A DNA stretch of 64,000 nt from Streptomyces sp. NBC_01381 (GCF_026340305.1 NZ_JAPEPI010000002.1:1364001-1428000), one strand, 5' to 3'. Numbered from the stretch's first letter, positions 43,496-52,798 are shown. Made by a program: numbers and translations. The notes: generated from the sequence alone by a model not told the origin.

Positions 43496-43603
43496 CAGAC
43501 TTCCCCCTCCTCGTAGTCGTGGCTGATGCACGAGGCATGTCCAACAGACACGCTACGGCGTATCACTGACATCACCGAAGTTCTTGTGTGGATCATTGTC
43601 TTC

Positions 43604-44425
43604 ATGACATGGAACTGGGAAGAACTAGATATAACCGCCTACTTGGCCAGAATCGGCTACGAGGGCGAGGCGAAGCCCGACCTCGAAACGCTGCGTTCCC
43701 TGCATCGGGCGCACGTGGCGGCGATCCCCTTCGAGAACCTGGAGGTGATGCTCGGCCGGCCCGTTCCGCTGGATCTCCCGGCCCTGCAGGACAAGTTGGT
43801 GCGGCAGCGCCGGGGAGGCTACTGCTACGAGCAGAACCTGCTTTTCGCGGCTGCCCTTGAGCGCATCGGCTTCACTGTCACGGGACTTGGCGCCCGGACC
43901 AGGGCGGGTGCCTCCTCCCGTCGGGCGGTCACGCACATGCTCCTGAAGGTCGAGGCGGACGGCCAGGAGTGGCACTGTGACGTCGGGTTCGGCGCCGAGG
44001 GGCTGCTCGAACCCATCCCTCTCGAGGTCGGCGTGGACGTACGACAAGGAGCGTGGCGGTTCGGGACCGTCCAAGAGGCGGGCGGGGCAAGGGTGTTGCG
44101 GACCGAGCACCCGGACGGCTGGTTCGACCTTTATGAATACACGCTGGAAGAGCGCATTACCGCCGACTACGTACTCATGAACCACTACACATCGACCCAC
44201 CCCCGGTCGTCGTTCATCCGGCGCCCTGTGCTCCAGAAGGCCGCCCCCGACGCGCGCCGCAAGCTGGTGGGCGATCGACTCACCGTGACGCGACCCGACG
44301 GCACGACGCACGAACGTGACGTGTCCGTCGACGAGTTGAGCGACGTACTCGATCGCGAGTTCGGCATTGAACTGTCCGACGACGATTCCGCCGAGCTGAT
44401 CCGGGTGCACTACGCCGGAGCGTGA
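43604..44425 (+). CDS. Arylamine N-acetyltransferase (NAT)
   Basis: 273-residue NAT. Catalytic triad: Cys in RRGGYCYEQN (about residue 70), His in AVTHMLLKV, Asp in WHCDVGFGAEG. It acetylates arylamines from acetyl-CoA and may act in detoxification or in aromatic amine metabolism. ATG 43604 (MTWNWEELD) starts the conserved N-terminal helix; it lacks a ribosome site, and an in-frame longer start at 43526 overlaps the terD promoter region. Confidence 0.9.
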   Translation: MTWNWEELDITAYLARIGYEGEAKPDLETLRSLHRAHVAAIPFENLEVMLGRPVPLDLPALQDKLVRQRRGGYCYEQNLLFAAALERIGFTVTGLGARTRAGASSRRAVTHMLLKVEADGQEWHCDVGFGAEGLLEPIPLEVGVDVRQGAWRFGTVQEAGGARVLRTEHPDGWFDLYEYTLEERITADYVLMNHYTSTHPRSSFIRRPVLQKAAPDARRKLVGDRLTVTRPDGTTHERDVSVDELSDVLDREFGIELSDDDSAELIRVHYAGA

Positions 44426-44446
44426 CCCGGGCCACGCTCCGCGCCG

Positions 44447-44452
44447 TACGAT
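44447..44452 (+). promoter_or_regulatory. -10 element (leaderless type)
   Basis: TACGAT ends six bases before GTG 44459, inside the short gap after the NAT gene. Confidence 0.45.
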
Positions 44453-44458
44453 GGCGCG

Positions 44459-45064
44459 GTGCTGGTCAAGTGGATTCGCTGCACCGTGGTGGACCGACGG
44501 GGGTTCGAGCGGGGACAGCGAAAGTGGGCGGGGCTTCTGGGGGAGCCGGGGTTCCGGGGACAGGGCGGGGGGTGGAGCCGGGGACGGCCGGGCGTGGCCC
44601 ACATCTTCGCCTTCTGGGAGAGCCGGGCCTTCTACGACTCCTTCATGGCGCGCTCCCACGACCGGCTCGCCACCGCGCAGGCGGGCACCTTCAAGGACAT
44701 CCAGGTCAAGCTCTTCGATCACCGCTTCGACGTGAAGACGGGGTTCGAGCCGCGCTTCACGGACGCGGACGTGGTGCGGGTGGCGCACTGCAGGGTCCGT
44801 GAGGCGCGCGTGGAGCACTTCGCGCTGATGCAGGAGAAGGTCTGGAACCCGGCGATGGCGGGCTCGCCCGGGATGCTGCGCGGGCTCTTCGGAGAGGCGC
44901 CCGGACATGAGTTCCTCATCCTCTCCATGTGGCAGTCGGCCGCCGAGCACGGCAAGTACCGCAGGGAACGGGTGGAGCGCCTCTCCCTGCGCGCGCAGAC
45001 GGACGCCGATGTCGCGGCGCTCGCGGGTGACATCGTGGAGCTTGAACCGTCGTGGACGGTGTGA
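44459..45064 (+). CDS. DUF4937/YdbC-like protein
   Basis: 201-residue soluble protein with two related halves resembling antibiotic-monooxygenase-like ferredoxin folds. The first is MLVKWIRCTVVDRRGFERGQRKWAGL...GVAHIFAFWESRAFYDSFMARSHDRLA; the second is VVRVAHCRVREARVEHFALMQEKVWNPAMAGSPGMLRGLF...LILSMWQSAAEHGKYRRERVERLS. It matches proteins annotated DUF4937/YdbC. Function unknown. GTG 44459 is supported by the -10 element. Confidence 0.7.
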   Translation: MLVKWIRCTVVDRRGFERGQRKWAGLLGEPGFRGQGGGWSRGRPGVAHIFAFWESRAFYDSFMARSHDRLATAQAGTFKDIQVKLFDHRFDVKTGFEPRFTDADVVRVAHCRVREARVEHFALMQEKVWNPAMAGSPGMLRGLFGEAPGHEFLILSMWQSAAEHGKYRRERVERLSLRAQTDADVAALAGDIVELEPSWTV

Positions 45065-45159
45065 CGCCGCAGGTGCGCGGTGGAGGCTCCCCGCAGGCCG
45101 CATACGCCCGGATGGAGCCCGCCCGGCCGACCGGTTGAGCCGACCGGGGAGGGCCGATC

Positions 45160-45165
45160 TAGGGT
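45160..45165 (+). promoter_or_regulatory. -10 element of the histidine phosphatase gene
   Basis: TAGGGT ends six bases before ATG 45172; TTGAGC at 45135-45140 may be the -35 (19-bp spacer). Confidence 0.5.
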
Positions 45166-45171
45166 TTCCGT

Positions 45172-45831
45172 ATGGCACGCCCGCGGCGCATCTTCCTTGT
45201 CCGGCACGGCGAGTCGGCGGGAAATGCCGACGACACCGTGTACGAGCGTGAGCCCGACCACGCCCTCGCGCTCACCGAGAAGGGGTGGCACCAGGCGGCC
45301 GAGACCGGCGAACAGCTGCGCGAAGCGGTCGGTCGCGAGCGGGTGAGTGTGTACGTCTCGCCGTACCGCCGCACCCATGACACCTTCCGGGCGCTGCGCC
45401 TGGACCCCGAACTTGTGCGCGTGCGCGAGGAGCCGAGGCTGCGGGAGCAGGACTGGGGGAACTGGCAGGACCGGGACGACGTCCGGCTCCAGAAGGCGTA
45501 CCGCGATGCGTACGGCCACTTCTTCTACCGCTTCGCGCAGGGTGAGTCGGGGGCGGATGTGTACGACCGGGTGGGCGCGTTCCTGGAGAGCCTCTACCGG
45601 AGCTTCGAGGCCCCGGACCACCCGCCGAACGTCCTGCTCGTCACGCACGGCCTGACCATGCGTCTGTTCTGCATGCGCTGGTTCCACTGGTCGGTGGCGG
45701 AATTCGAGTCACTGTCCAACCCCGGGAACGGCGAGATGCGGACGCTGCTGCTCGGGGAGGACGGCAAGTACACCCTGAACCAGCCATTCGAACGCTGGCG
45801 CGAGCCTGAGCCCTACGGCGTCACCGGTTAG
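45172..45831 (+). CDS. Histidine phosphatase (phosphoglycerate mutase-like) family protein
   Basis: 219-residue protein. The phosphohistidine motif is LVRHGESAGNADD near the N-terminus, the arginine in VSPYRRTHDTF, Glu in LREQDWGNW and the second His in VLLVTHGLTMRLF: a complete histidine acid phosphatase site. Substrate unknown. It overlaps promoter elements of the next gene: its TAG stop is part of that gene's -10 box. Confidence 0.88.
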   Translation: MARPRRIFLVRHGESAGNADDTVYEREPDHALALTEKGWHQAAETGEQLREAVGRERVSVYVSPYRRTHDTFRALRLDPELVRVREEPRLREQDWGNWQDRDDVRLQKAYRDAYGHFFYRFAQGESGADVYDRVGAFLESLYRSFEAPDHPPNVLLVTHGLTMRLFCMRWFHWSVAEFESLSNPGNGEMRTLLLGEDGKYTLNQPFERWREPEPYGVTG

Positions 45832-45834
45832 AGT
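45829..45834 (+). promoter_or_regulatory. -10 element overlapping a stop codon
   Basis: TAGAGT begins with the TAG stop of the phosphatase gene and ends nine bases before ATG 45844. Confidence 0.4.
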
Positions 45835-45843
45835 GGCAGGGCG

Positions 45844-46752
45844 ATGACCGCTGACTCCTCTCCCGACCGGCGCCTGGCCCGCGCTCTGGCCAGCCTGCGT
45901 GGACTGGCGGTGGGGGACGCGCTGGGCTCTCAGTTCTTCGTGCCCGCGAACTACCCGCTGCTCAAGCGCCGGGAAGCGCCCGCCAGCCCCTGGCAGTGGA
46001 CCGACGACACCGAGATGGCCTGTTCCGTTCTCGCCATCCTCATGGAGCACGACCGCGTCGATCAGGACGCGCTCGCCCTGTCCTTCGCCGAGCACCACGA
46101 TTTTGACCGCGGGTACGGCCCGGCCGTGAACCGGCTCCTGAGGCAGGTCCGTGAGGGCGGGGACTGGCGTGAGCTGGCCTCCGCGCTGTTCAAGGGGCAG
46201 GGCTCCTGGGGGAACGGCGCGGCCATGCGGATCGCGCCGCTCGGCGCCTGGTACGCCGACGACCCGGAGCAGGCGACGCACCAGGCGGAGATCTCCGCCT
46301 ACCCCACGCATCAGCACCGCGAGGCCGTCGTGGGAGCCATGGCGGTGGCCGCCGCAGCGGCGCTGATGGCCCATCCCGCGGGGCCGCCCGCGCCGAAGGC
46401 GCTGCTCGACGGCGTCATCGACCTGGTGCCGCGCAGCGCCGTGGGCGCGGGGCTGCGCCGGGCGCGGGACATGCTCGACTACGGGGACGCGGCCACGGTC
46501 GCCGCGGTCCTCGGCTGTGGCCGCCGCACGACCGCCCACGACACGGTGCCGTTCGCGCTGTGGTCGGCGGCGCGTGGCCTCGGCCGCTATGAGGAGGCCT
46601 TCTGGGCGACCGCCCAGGTGGGCGGCGACATGGACACGACGTGCGCCATCGTGGGCGGAGTCATCGCCTCCGGAGAGGGCGGGTCGCCGCCCGAGGAGTG
46701 GCTGGAGCGGACCGAGGCGCTGCCCGGCTGGATGCCTGTCAGGATGGGCTGA
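45844..46752 (+). CDS. ADP-ribosylglycohydrolase (ARH/DraG)-family protein
   Basis: 302-residue protein with the ARH fold: GLAVGDALGSQFF, metal ligands in WTDDTEMACS, GSWGNGAAMRIAPLG and GGDMDTTCAIVGG. It could remove ADP-ribose from proteins or nucleic acids or act on a related nucleoside. All dinuclear Mg ligands appear present. Starts 12 bases after the phosphatase stop. Confidence 0.88.
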   Translation: MTADSSPDRRLARALASLRGLAVGDALGSQFFVPANYPLLKRREAPASPWQWTDDTEMACSVLAILMEHDRVDQDALALSFAEHHDFDRGYGPAVNRLLRQVREGGDWRELASALFKGQGSWGNGAAMRIAPLGAWYADDPEQATHQAEISAYPTHQHREAVVGAMAVAAAAALMAHPAGPPAPKALLDGVIDLVPRSAVGAGLRRARDMLDYGDAATVAAVLGCGRRTTAHDTVPFALWSAARGLGRYEEAFWATAQVGGDMDTTCAIVGGVIASGEGGSPPEEWLERTEALPGWMPVRMG

Positions 46753-46999
46753 CTTCCGGGCTTTCGAGGGCTTTGTCGTACGAAAACGAGCTCTACGTAG
46801 AGGCGGCTTTCGGGACCAGTGTCACGGTCGCGCCACAGCGTGACCGGCCCGGCAGTGGTGATCGGCTGCGCCGCTACGCTGAAGGCAGGCCACAAGTTGA
46901 TCTTGGCTTGTTCGGCCTCAACGCGATGCCGGTCGCCGGCAGCCCCGCCACCTAGGTGTGCCGTCTGCTGCGCGCGCGGACCGGCCGGGAGGGGGTCCC
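46753..46999. other. Intergenic gap without a clear gene
   Basis: 247 bp hold a perfect 12-bp palindrome CTCTACGTAGAG (46791-46802), and TACGCT near 46876 as a possible -10 for the next gene. No ORF with coding character was found. Confidence 0.5.
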
Positions 47000-48769
47000 G
47001 TGTCCGATGCACCGTCACCGTCCATGCCTGAATCCTCAGGTACGGAAGATCAAGAGGGAGATCCCCAGGAGGATCCGCGCAGAGACTCGGCAGGTGGTGG
47101 CGCCACCGCCGATCACCTGGCCGACCTGAGGCGTTTCGATACGCCACAGGATGATCCGTCCGACAGCGGAGCGAGAGGCGACGTCCCTGAAGACGCCGTG
47201 CCCGCACCGAGGGCCGCGGACGACGGTGGCACCGGGCATGCGCAGAGCCCCCGAGCCCCGCAGCCTCACCCCGGCTGGGCCTACCCGGCGGCCCGGCGCG
47301 AGCCGCTGCTCGCCGATCTGCGCTCCGAACCGCCCGCTCCGGTCCGCACGGCCACACTCGGCGCGGCGCTGGCCACCGGCCTCCTGAGCATGCTGCTGCT
47401 GGGGGACGGCCTCGCGCTCAATCTGCTGATCATCGCCGTCCCGGCCGCGCTCGGCGCGTACTTCGCGGGTCGGCGAGCCGATCGCGGCCCGCGCCCCTGG
47501 ACGCTGGCCTGGGCGATCGGCGGGCTCGCGCTGCTGGTCGTGCCCGCGCTGCGGGACGCGGGATGGCCCTCGTTCCTCGCGATCGTCTCCGCCGTGGCGC
47601 TCGGCTCGCTCGCCCTGCACGGCTGCCGCACCTGGATCGGCGTACTACTGGCCCCGCTCGGCATCTTCGACGGTGTCCTGACCGGCGTGCGCTGGGGCTG
47701 GCGCGGTCTACGGGAGCGCTCGGGTGGTTCCCGTAGTGGACCCGTACTGCGTGCGGTCGCGGTGACCGCCGTACTGCTGCTCGTCTTCGGCGCCCTGTTC
47801 GCGGGGGCCGATGCGGCCTTCGCGGGGCTCCTGGGTGACCTGATCCCGGATGCGTCCCTCTCCGGAGGACCGTGGCGCGTGCTGCTGCTCGTCCTCGGCG
47901 TCGTCGGGGCGCTCGCGGTGGCGCACACCGCCGCCGCGCCGGTGCGCTGGGACCGGCTCGTCGTGGGCCCGGGCCGGGCGCGAAGCCGCGTCGAGTGGGC
48001 GCTCCCGCTGATCGTGCTCAACCTGCTGTTCGCGGTGTTCAACGTGGTGCAGCTGGCCGTGCTCTTCGGCGGCTATGACGCCGTACTGGAGAAGACCGAT
48101 CTCTCCTACTCGCAGTACGCGCGTCAGGGCTTCTGGCAGCTGCTGATCGCCACGCTGCTCACCCTGGCCGTCATCGTCGTCGCCCTGCGCTGGGCGCCGC
48201 GCGACGGGGCCGGTGACCGCAGTCTCGTACGGGCGGTCCTCGGCACGCTCTGCGCCCTCACGCTCGTCGTGGTGGCCTCGGCGGTGCGGCGCATGGACAT
48301 GTACGTGGACGCGTACGGCCTGACCAGGCTGCGGGTCTCGGTCGTGGGCATGGAGCTCTGGCTCGGTCTCGTGATCGTGCTGATCATGGCGGCCGGAGTG
48401 TGGGGCACCCGTTGGCTGCCGCGGGCCGTCGCCGCCAGTGCCGCGGCCGGTGTGCTGGCGTTCGGGCTGCTCTCGCCCGACGGGCTCATCGCCGAGCGCA
48501 ATGTCCAGCGCTACCAGGAGACCGGGAAGTTCGACCTGGAGTACGCGCGCGGGCTGTCGGCCGATGCCGCTCCCGCCGTCGACGAGCTTCCGGAGCCGAT
48601 GCGCTCCTGTGCCCTGGAGGGCATCGCGGACGGCCTTGGGGCCGAGCGCTCTCCCTGGTACGCCACGAGCCTGGGGGAGTCGCGGGCCCGGCAGATCCTC
48701 GACGACGGGCCCCTGAAGGCCGATTGGCGGGTCTGCGAGCAGGCCGGGCAGGAAACCTCGTACCGCTGA
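47000..48769 (+). CDS. DUF4153-like multi-pass membrane protein
   Basis: 589-residue protein: an acidic, Pro/Gly-rich N-terminus of about 110 residues, then about twelve hydrophobic helices (47.3-48.5 kb) and a C-terminal soluble part of about 75 residues. The core LEKTDLSYSQYARQGFWQLLIATLLTLAVI resembles DUF4153/DUF4173 proteins. GGAGGGGG precedes GTG 47000. Function unknown; a 15-bp terminator follows. Confidence 0.75.
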   Translation: MSDAPSPSMPESSGTEDQEGDPQEDPRRDSAGGGATADHLADLRRFDTPQDDPSDSGARGDVPEDAVPAPRAADDGGTGHAQSPRAPQPHPGWAYPAARREPLLADLRSEPPAPVRTATLGAALATGLLSMLLLGDGLALNLLIIAVPAALGAYFAGRRADRGPRPWTLAWAIGGLALLVVPALRDAGWPSFLAIVSAVALGSLALHGCRTWIGVLLAPLGIFDGVLTGVRWGWRGLRERSGGSRSGPVLRAVAVTAVLLLVFGALFAGADAAFAGLLGDLIPDASLSGGPWRVLLLVLGVVGALAVAHTAAAPVRWDRLVVGPGRARSRVEWALPLIVLNLLFAVFNVVQLAVLFGGYDAVLEKTDLSYSQYARQGFWQLLIATLLTLAVIVVALRWAPRDGAGDRSLVRAVLGTLCALTLVVVASAVRRMDMYVDAYGLTRLRVSVVGMELWLGLVIVLIMAAGVWGTRWLPRAVAASAAAGVLAFGLLSPDGLIAERNVQRYQETGKFDLEYARGLSADAAPAVDELPEPMRSCALEGIADGLGAERSPWYATSLGESRARQILDDGPLKADWRVCEQAGQETSYR

Positions 48770-48822
48770 CGTGCGGGACGTCTGTGCCGTCCGTGAGGGG
48801 CGCGGCAGCGGTCGTTCACGGG

Positions 48823-48858
48823 CGGATGCCGGGCCGCCCCCTCGCGGCCCGGCATCCG
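48823..48858. terminator. Convergent terminator, perfect 15-bp stem
   Basis: Arms 48823-48837 and 48844-48858 around a 6-nt loop separate the DUF4153-like gene from the MFS exporter. Confidence 0.8.
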
Positions 48859-48865
48859 TTGCCCG

Positions 48866-50422
48866 TCAACCGCCCGCCGGACCCGCGGCCTCGGCCGTAC
48901 CGGACAGTGCCTCCAGGTCGCTCTTGCGTACGCGGATCACCAGCACGGCGGTGACCAGGGCGAGCACGGCCATGGCGACCGCCGGAATGAAGGCCGTCGA
49001 GATCCCCTGGGACAGCACTTCGTGTCCCCAAGGCGCCGGCAGCTCACCGGTCTTGGCGAATTCGGCCTTCTGCGCCGGCGACGCGTTCGCCATGAAGTCC
49101 GCCGCCTGCTCCTTGCCCTCTTCCCGGCTCGCCGTGCCGAACACCGTGGTCAGGATGGAGAGGCCGAGCGCACCGCCCACCTGCTGCGTGGCGTTGAGCA
49201 GCCCCGAAGCCGCGCCCGCCTCGTGTTGGGCGACTCCGGAGACAGCGGTCAGTGTCAGGGTCACGAAGTTCAGACCCATGCCGAAGCCGAACAGCATCAT
49301 CGGGCCGAGGACCCCGCCCACGTACGAACTGTCCGGGGTGATGAAGGTCTGCCAGCCGAGCCCGAGGGCGACGATGGCGGAGCCGACCACCATGAACGGC
49401 TTGGGGCCGAGCACCGGAAGCAGCCACTGGGAAAGGCCCGCGCCCACCACGATCGCGACCGTGACCGGCAGGAAGGCCAGACCCGCCTGGATCGGCGTGT
49501 AGTCCAGGACGTTCTGGACGAAGAGCACGATGAAGAAGAACATGCCGAACATCGCCGCCGCCAGGCTCAGCATGATCACGTAGGTGCCCGTGCGGTTTCG
49601 GTCGGAGAACATCTTCAGCGGCGTGATCGGTTCCTTGGCCCGGCTCTCGACGAACACGAAGGCCAACAGCATCACGACCGCCGTACCGAACGACGCGATG
49701 GTGATGCTGTCCTTCCAGCCCTCCTCGGAAGCCCGGATGAATCCGTAGACCAGAGCGGCCATGCCGAGGGTCGACGTGGCCGCGCCCGCGAAGTCGAAAC
49801 GGCCCGGGTGACGCTCGGACTCGTTGATGTAGAGCGGGGTCAGGACGGCGATCAGGACACCGATGGGTACGTTCACGAACAGCACCCAGCGCCAGTCGAG
49901 CCACTCCGTGAGCATGCCGCCCGCCAGCATGCCGACGGCGCCACCACCCGACGAGACGGCCGCGAAGACACCGAATGCCCGGTTCCGCTCGGGGCCTTCG
50001 GGGAACGTCGTGGTGACGAGTGCCAGTGAGGTGGGCGATGCGATGGCGCCACCGACGCCCTGCAGGGCGCGCGCGGCCAGCAACTGCCAGGGCTCCTGGG
50101 CGAATCCGCCCAGAAGTGAGGCGAGAGTGAAGATCAGGATGCCGGCCGTGAAGACCCTGCGCCGGCCGAGGATGTCACCGGCGCGGCCGCCGAGCAGCAG
50201 CATGCCGCCGAAAGTGAGGGTGTACGCGCTGACGACCCAAGTGAGGTCCGTTGTCGAGAACTTGAGCGCGCCTTGAATGTGCGGGAGCGCGATGTTCACA
50301 ATCGTCGCGTCGAGTACCACCATGAGTTGGCAGGCCGCGATGATGGTGAGGGCCATGCCGGGGCGGCCCCCACGCCGGGCGGCGCCGGCCGCCGGGCCCT
50401 TGTCTAACTGAGAGGTTGTCAC
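48866..50422 (-). CDS. MFS drug exporter, DHA2 (14-TM) family
   Basis: 518-residue transporter with about 14 helices. Motif D/1 area: MVVLDATIVNIALPHIQ, WVVSAYTLTFGGMLLLGGRAGDILGRRRVF, ARALQGVGGAIASPTSLALV, and motif C in GGAVGMLAGGMLTEWLDWRWVLFVNVPIG. It should exchange protons for cationic or amphiphilic drugs. GTG 50422 begins VTTSQLDKG. Divergent from a TetR repressor with two operators between, so it is probably drug-inducible. Confidence 0.9.
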   Translation of the reverse strand: MTTSQLDKGPAAGAARRGGRPGMALTIIAACQLMVVLDATIVNIALPHIQGALKFSTTDLTWVVSAYTLTFGGMLLLGGRAGDILGRRRVFTAGILIFTLASLLGGFAQEPWQLLAARALQGVGGAIASPTSLALVTTTFPEGPERNRAFGVFAAVSSGGGAVGMLAGGMLTEWLDWRWVLFVNVPIGVLIAVLTPLYINESERHPGRFDFAGAATSTLGMAALVYGFIRASEEGWKDSITIASFGTAVVMLLAFVFVESRAKEPITPLKMFSDRNRTGTYVIMLSLAAAMFGMFFFIVLFVQNVLDYTPIQAGLAFLPVTVAIVVGAGLSQWLLPVLGPKPFMVVGSAIVALGLGWQTFITPDSSYVGGVLGPMMLFGFGMGLNFVTLTLTAVSGVAQHEAGAASGLLNATQQVGGALGLSILTTVFGTASREEGKEQAADFMANASPAQKAEFAKTGELPAPWGHEVLSQGISTAFIPAVAMAVLALVTAVLVIRVRKSDLEALSGTAEAAGPAGG

Positions 50423-50445
50423 TATGGGTCCCCCACAAGTGCGTT

Positions 50446-50465
50446 AGTGAACGATCCCGTTCACT
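50446..50465. promoter_or_regulatory. TetR operator 1
   Basis: AGTGAACG-ATCC-CGTTCACT is a perfect 8+8 palindrome 24 bp from the exporter start. Confidence 0.7.
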
Positions 50466-50494
50466 GTCGCGTCAAACGGTAGTGACTCCCCATC

Positions 50495-50514
50495 AGCGAA
50501 CGCAACCGTTCACT
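50495..50514. promoter_or_regulatory. TetR operator 2
   Basis: AGCGAACG-CAAC-CGTTCACT shares 15 of 16 arm bases with operator 1. It lies 49 bp away and 35 bp before the TetR start. Confidence 0.7.
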
Positions 50515-50548
50515 GACACTGCCTGGAACGTCCAACGGAGAGATGTTG

Positions 50549-51163
50549 ATGGTTACTTCGCGCTGGAGGGCGGCTTCCGCTCAGCCGTCCTCCCAGCGCC
50601 GCCGGGGCCCCGTGCTCGAACGGGCGATCCTCGATGCCGCGCTGGAGCAGCTCAGTACGGTCGGCTGGAACGGCCTGACGATGGAGGGTGTGGCCGCCCG
50701 TGCGCAGACCGGCAAGGCCGCGGTGTACCGCCGCTGGCCCTCCAAGGAAGACCTTGTCGTGGACGCGCTGCAGGCCGGTCTGCCGCACCTCGACTCGCCG
50801 CCCGACTGCGGGAGCGTCCGGGAGGATCTCCTGCAGCTGTGCAGGCAGATCCGCGAGGCGATGTTCTCGCGTCCCGGATTCGCGCTGCGAGCGGTGCTTC
50901 ACGAGTGCGACGCCGCGTCGGCCGAACGCGTTCACGGCGTGATCGTCGAAGGCGTCATCGAGCCGAGCGCGGGACTGATCAAGCAGGTCATACGCCGTGG
51001 AGCCGAGCGCGGAGAGGTACGTGCCGAGGTCGTCGACCCCTATGTCTGCGATGTCATCCCGGCGATGATGATGTACCGCTCCAAGGTGTGCGGGAGCGAA
51101 TGGCGGGACGAGGAATTCGTCGAGCTGATCGACCGGGTCATGGTTCCGCTGTTGCGTCGGTAG
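50549..51163 (+). CDS. TetR-family repressor of the adjacent exporter
   Basis: 204-residue regulator. N-terminal HTH: ILDAALEQLSTVGWNGLTMEGVAARAQTGKAAVYRRWPSKEDLVVDAL. The C-terminal ligand domain is of TetR_C_11 type. ATG 50549 has GGAG eight bases upstream; ATG 50543 is too close to it. It should bind the two palindromes in the gap and repress both genes until a ligand binds. Confidence 0.88.
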   Translation: MVTSRWRAASAQPSSQRRRGPVLERAILDAALEQLSTVGWNGLTMEGVAARAQTGKAAVYRRWPSKEDLVVDALQAGLPHLDSPPDCGSVREDLLQLCRQIREAMFSRPGFALRAVLHECDAASAERVHGVIVEGVIEPSAGLIKQVIRRGAERGEVRAEVVDPYVCDVIPAMMMYRSKVCGSEWRDEEFVELIDRVMVPLLRR

Positions 51164-51194
51164 GGCTGGGTGTCGCGGGCGGCATCCGGCGGCG

Positions 51195-51200
51195 TAGGCT
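51195..51200 (+). promoter_or_regulatory. -10 element of rnhB
   Basis: TAGGCT ends nine bases before ATG 51210. Confidence 0.4.
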
Positions 51201-51209
51201 GATGACGCC

Positions 51210-51911
51210 ATGCCGTACGAACCACCCACCCACACCGTCGAGCGCTCCCTTCGCGCCACGACCGGAGCGAAGATCGTTGCCGGAGTCGACGAAGTCGGGC
51301 GCGGCGCGTGGGCGGGCCCGGTCACCGTCTGCGCGGCGGTCACGGGACTGCGCAGGCCGCCCGAAGGACTCACCGACTCCAAGCTGATCAGCCCCAAGCG
51401 GCGCACCACGCTCGCCGACGAGCTGGAGAGCTGGGTCACGGCGTACGCCCTGGGGCACTCCTCGCCCGAGGAGATCGACGAACTGGGGATGACCGCCGCG
51501 CTGCGGCTCGCCGCCGTGCGCGCCCTGGAGGGGCTGCCGGTACGGCCGGAAGCGGTCATCCTCGACGGGAAGCACGACTACCTCGGGGCTCCCTGGCGGG
51601 TTCGTACGGTGATCAAGGGCGACCAGTCCTGTGTCGCCGTCGCCGCCGCGTCGGTGATCGCCAAGGTTCGGCGCGACAAAATGATGGCCGAACTGGGTAT
51701 CGAACATGCAGACTTCGGTTTTGCGGCCAACGCCGGCTATCCGTCGCCGGTGCACAAGGCCGCACTGGAGGAGCGGGGGCCCACCCCGTACCACCGGATG
51801 TCGTGGGCGTATCTTGATGCGCTGCCCCAGTGGCGGCACCTCAAGAAGGCCCGCAGCTGGGCGGAAGGAAACGTTCCAGAAATCGAGGGCCAGCTCGGCT
51901 TCGAATTCTGA
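51210..51911 (+). CDS. rnhB: Ribonuclease HII
   Basis: 233-residue RNase HII that nicks RNA in RNA-DNA hybrids and at single ribonucleotides. Catalytic carboxylates: GVDEVGRGAWAGPV, DSKLISPKRR, ILDGKHDYLG, with the downstream GYPSPVHKAAL motif. Complete family length. It complements the nearby RNR and RecQ/DinG helicases in genome upkeep. Confidence 0.95.
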   Translation: MPYEPPTHTVERSLRATTGAKIVAGVDEVGRGAWAGPVTVCAAVTGLRRPPEGLTDSKLISPKRRTTLADELESWVTAYALGHSSPEEIDELGMTAALRLAAVRALEGLPVRPEAVILDGKHDYLGAPWRVRTVIKGDQSCVAVAAASVIAKVRRDKMMAELGIEHADFGFAANAGYPSPVHKAALEERGPTPYHRMSWAYLDALPQWRHLKKARSWAEGNVPEIEGQLGFEF

Positions 51912-51988
51912 CGTCTCCAGCAGCTTCACTCGCACTCATGTGCCACCCGCCGACGCGACTCGCATCGGCGTTTGATAGACAACATCGC

Positions 51989-52648
51989 ATGCCTCTCATT
52001 CCCGAGGAGCCTCAGATTCACGAGAGTGCCCAGGGTCCCCGCGTGACCCCGGCCAGTGGCCGCACCACGCCGACCCCCCGCCCCGTACCCGGCCCGCGTC
52101 CCGCGGCTCCGCCGCGTCCCGGCCGACCGGGTCCCGCCCGGCCGACGCCGCCGGCGCAGCGCACGCCGCGCGAGCCGGCCGTCAAGCCCGGGCCTTCCGT
52201 CCCGGCTGCTTCCGGACCGTCCGCCGCTGCCTCCGCCCCGGCGGGTGCCGCTGCTTCGGTTCCGCAGATCCAGCTCATCCCCGCTTCGGCCGAGGGGGCG
52301 CTCGACGCCGCCGAGGAAGCCGTCGACCTGCTGCTCGACTCGGGGCGCGCTCCGGGTGAGGTCCTGGTGATCACCACCGGCGACCCGCACCCGTGGGCCA
52401 CCCACGAGCTGTCGTTCGGCGACGCCTCCTACTGGGCCCAGCACGACGCGGGCGACGACGTCTTCTACGCCGACGCCGCCGCCCTGGGGCGTGCCGCGTC
52501 CCGTCCCGTGGTCGTCGTCGCCGTCAACGGCGGCAGCGAGGAGACCGCGGTCGGCGCGCTGCCGACGGCCCTCGCCCGGGCCGGTGCCCTGCTGATCGTC
52601 TGCGGCGACCCGCAGCGGATCAACGCCATGCTGGGCGCGGGCGTCTGA
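51989..52648 (+). CDS. Pro/Ala-rich protein with a small alpha/beta C-terminal domain, unknown
   Basis: 219-residue protein: residues 1-95 are Pro/Arg/Ala-rich and disordered; residues 95-219 form a compact domain (IQLIPASAEGALDAAEEAVDLLLDSGRAPGEVLVITTGDPHPWATHE, RPVVVVAVNGGSEETAVGALPTALARAGALLIVCGDPQRINAMLG). The end resembles the last segment of some UvrD/PIF1-like helicase C-termini, without helicase motifs. ATG 51989 is the usable start. Function unknown. Confidence 0.65.
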   Translation: MPLIPEEPQIHESAQGPRVTPASGRTTPTPRPVPGPRPAAPPRPGRPGPARPTPPAQRTPREPAVKPGPSVPAASGPSAAASAPAGAAASVPQIQLIPASAEGALDAAEEAVDLLLDSGRAPGEVLVITTGDPHPWATHELSFGDASYWAQHDAGDDVFYADAAALGRAASRPVVVVAVNGGSEETAVGALPTALARAGALLIVCGDPQRINAMLGAGV

Positions 52649-52798
52649 CGACCGACCCCTGTGGTCGGGCGTCCGCCGTCCGCGACGCGGCCGGATGAAC
52701 CGGACGCCGTGTGCGTCGCGCCTCGCGCGATGCATACGGCGATGCCCGTCGGTCGGTCGTGTCGCGACCGGCCTGGTGGCGGTGGTGCGGAGGGCGTC

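Noticed and set aside
46791..46802. Palindrome CTCTACGTAGAG as an operator
   Set aside because: Single short palindrome with no regulator gene nearby; chance occurrence is plausible.
50446..50465. Possible SOS box (GAAC...GTTC)
   Set aside because: The spacing between GAAC and GTTC is six bases, not four, and it occurs twice next to a TetR gene, so a TetR operator is the better reading.
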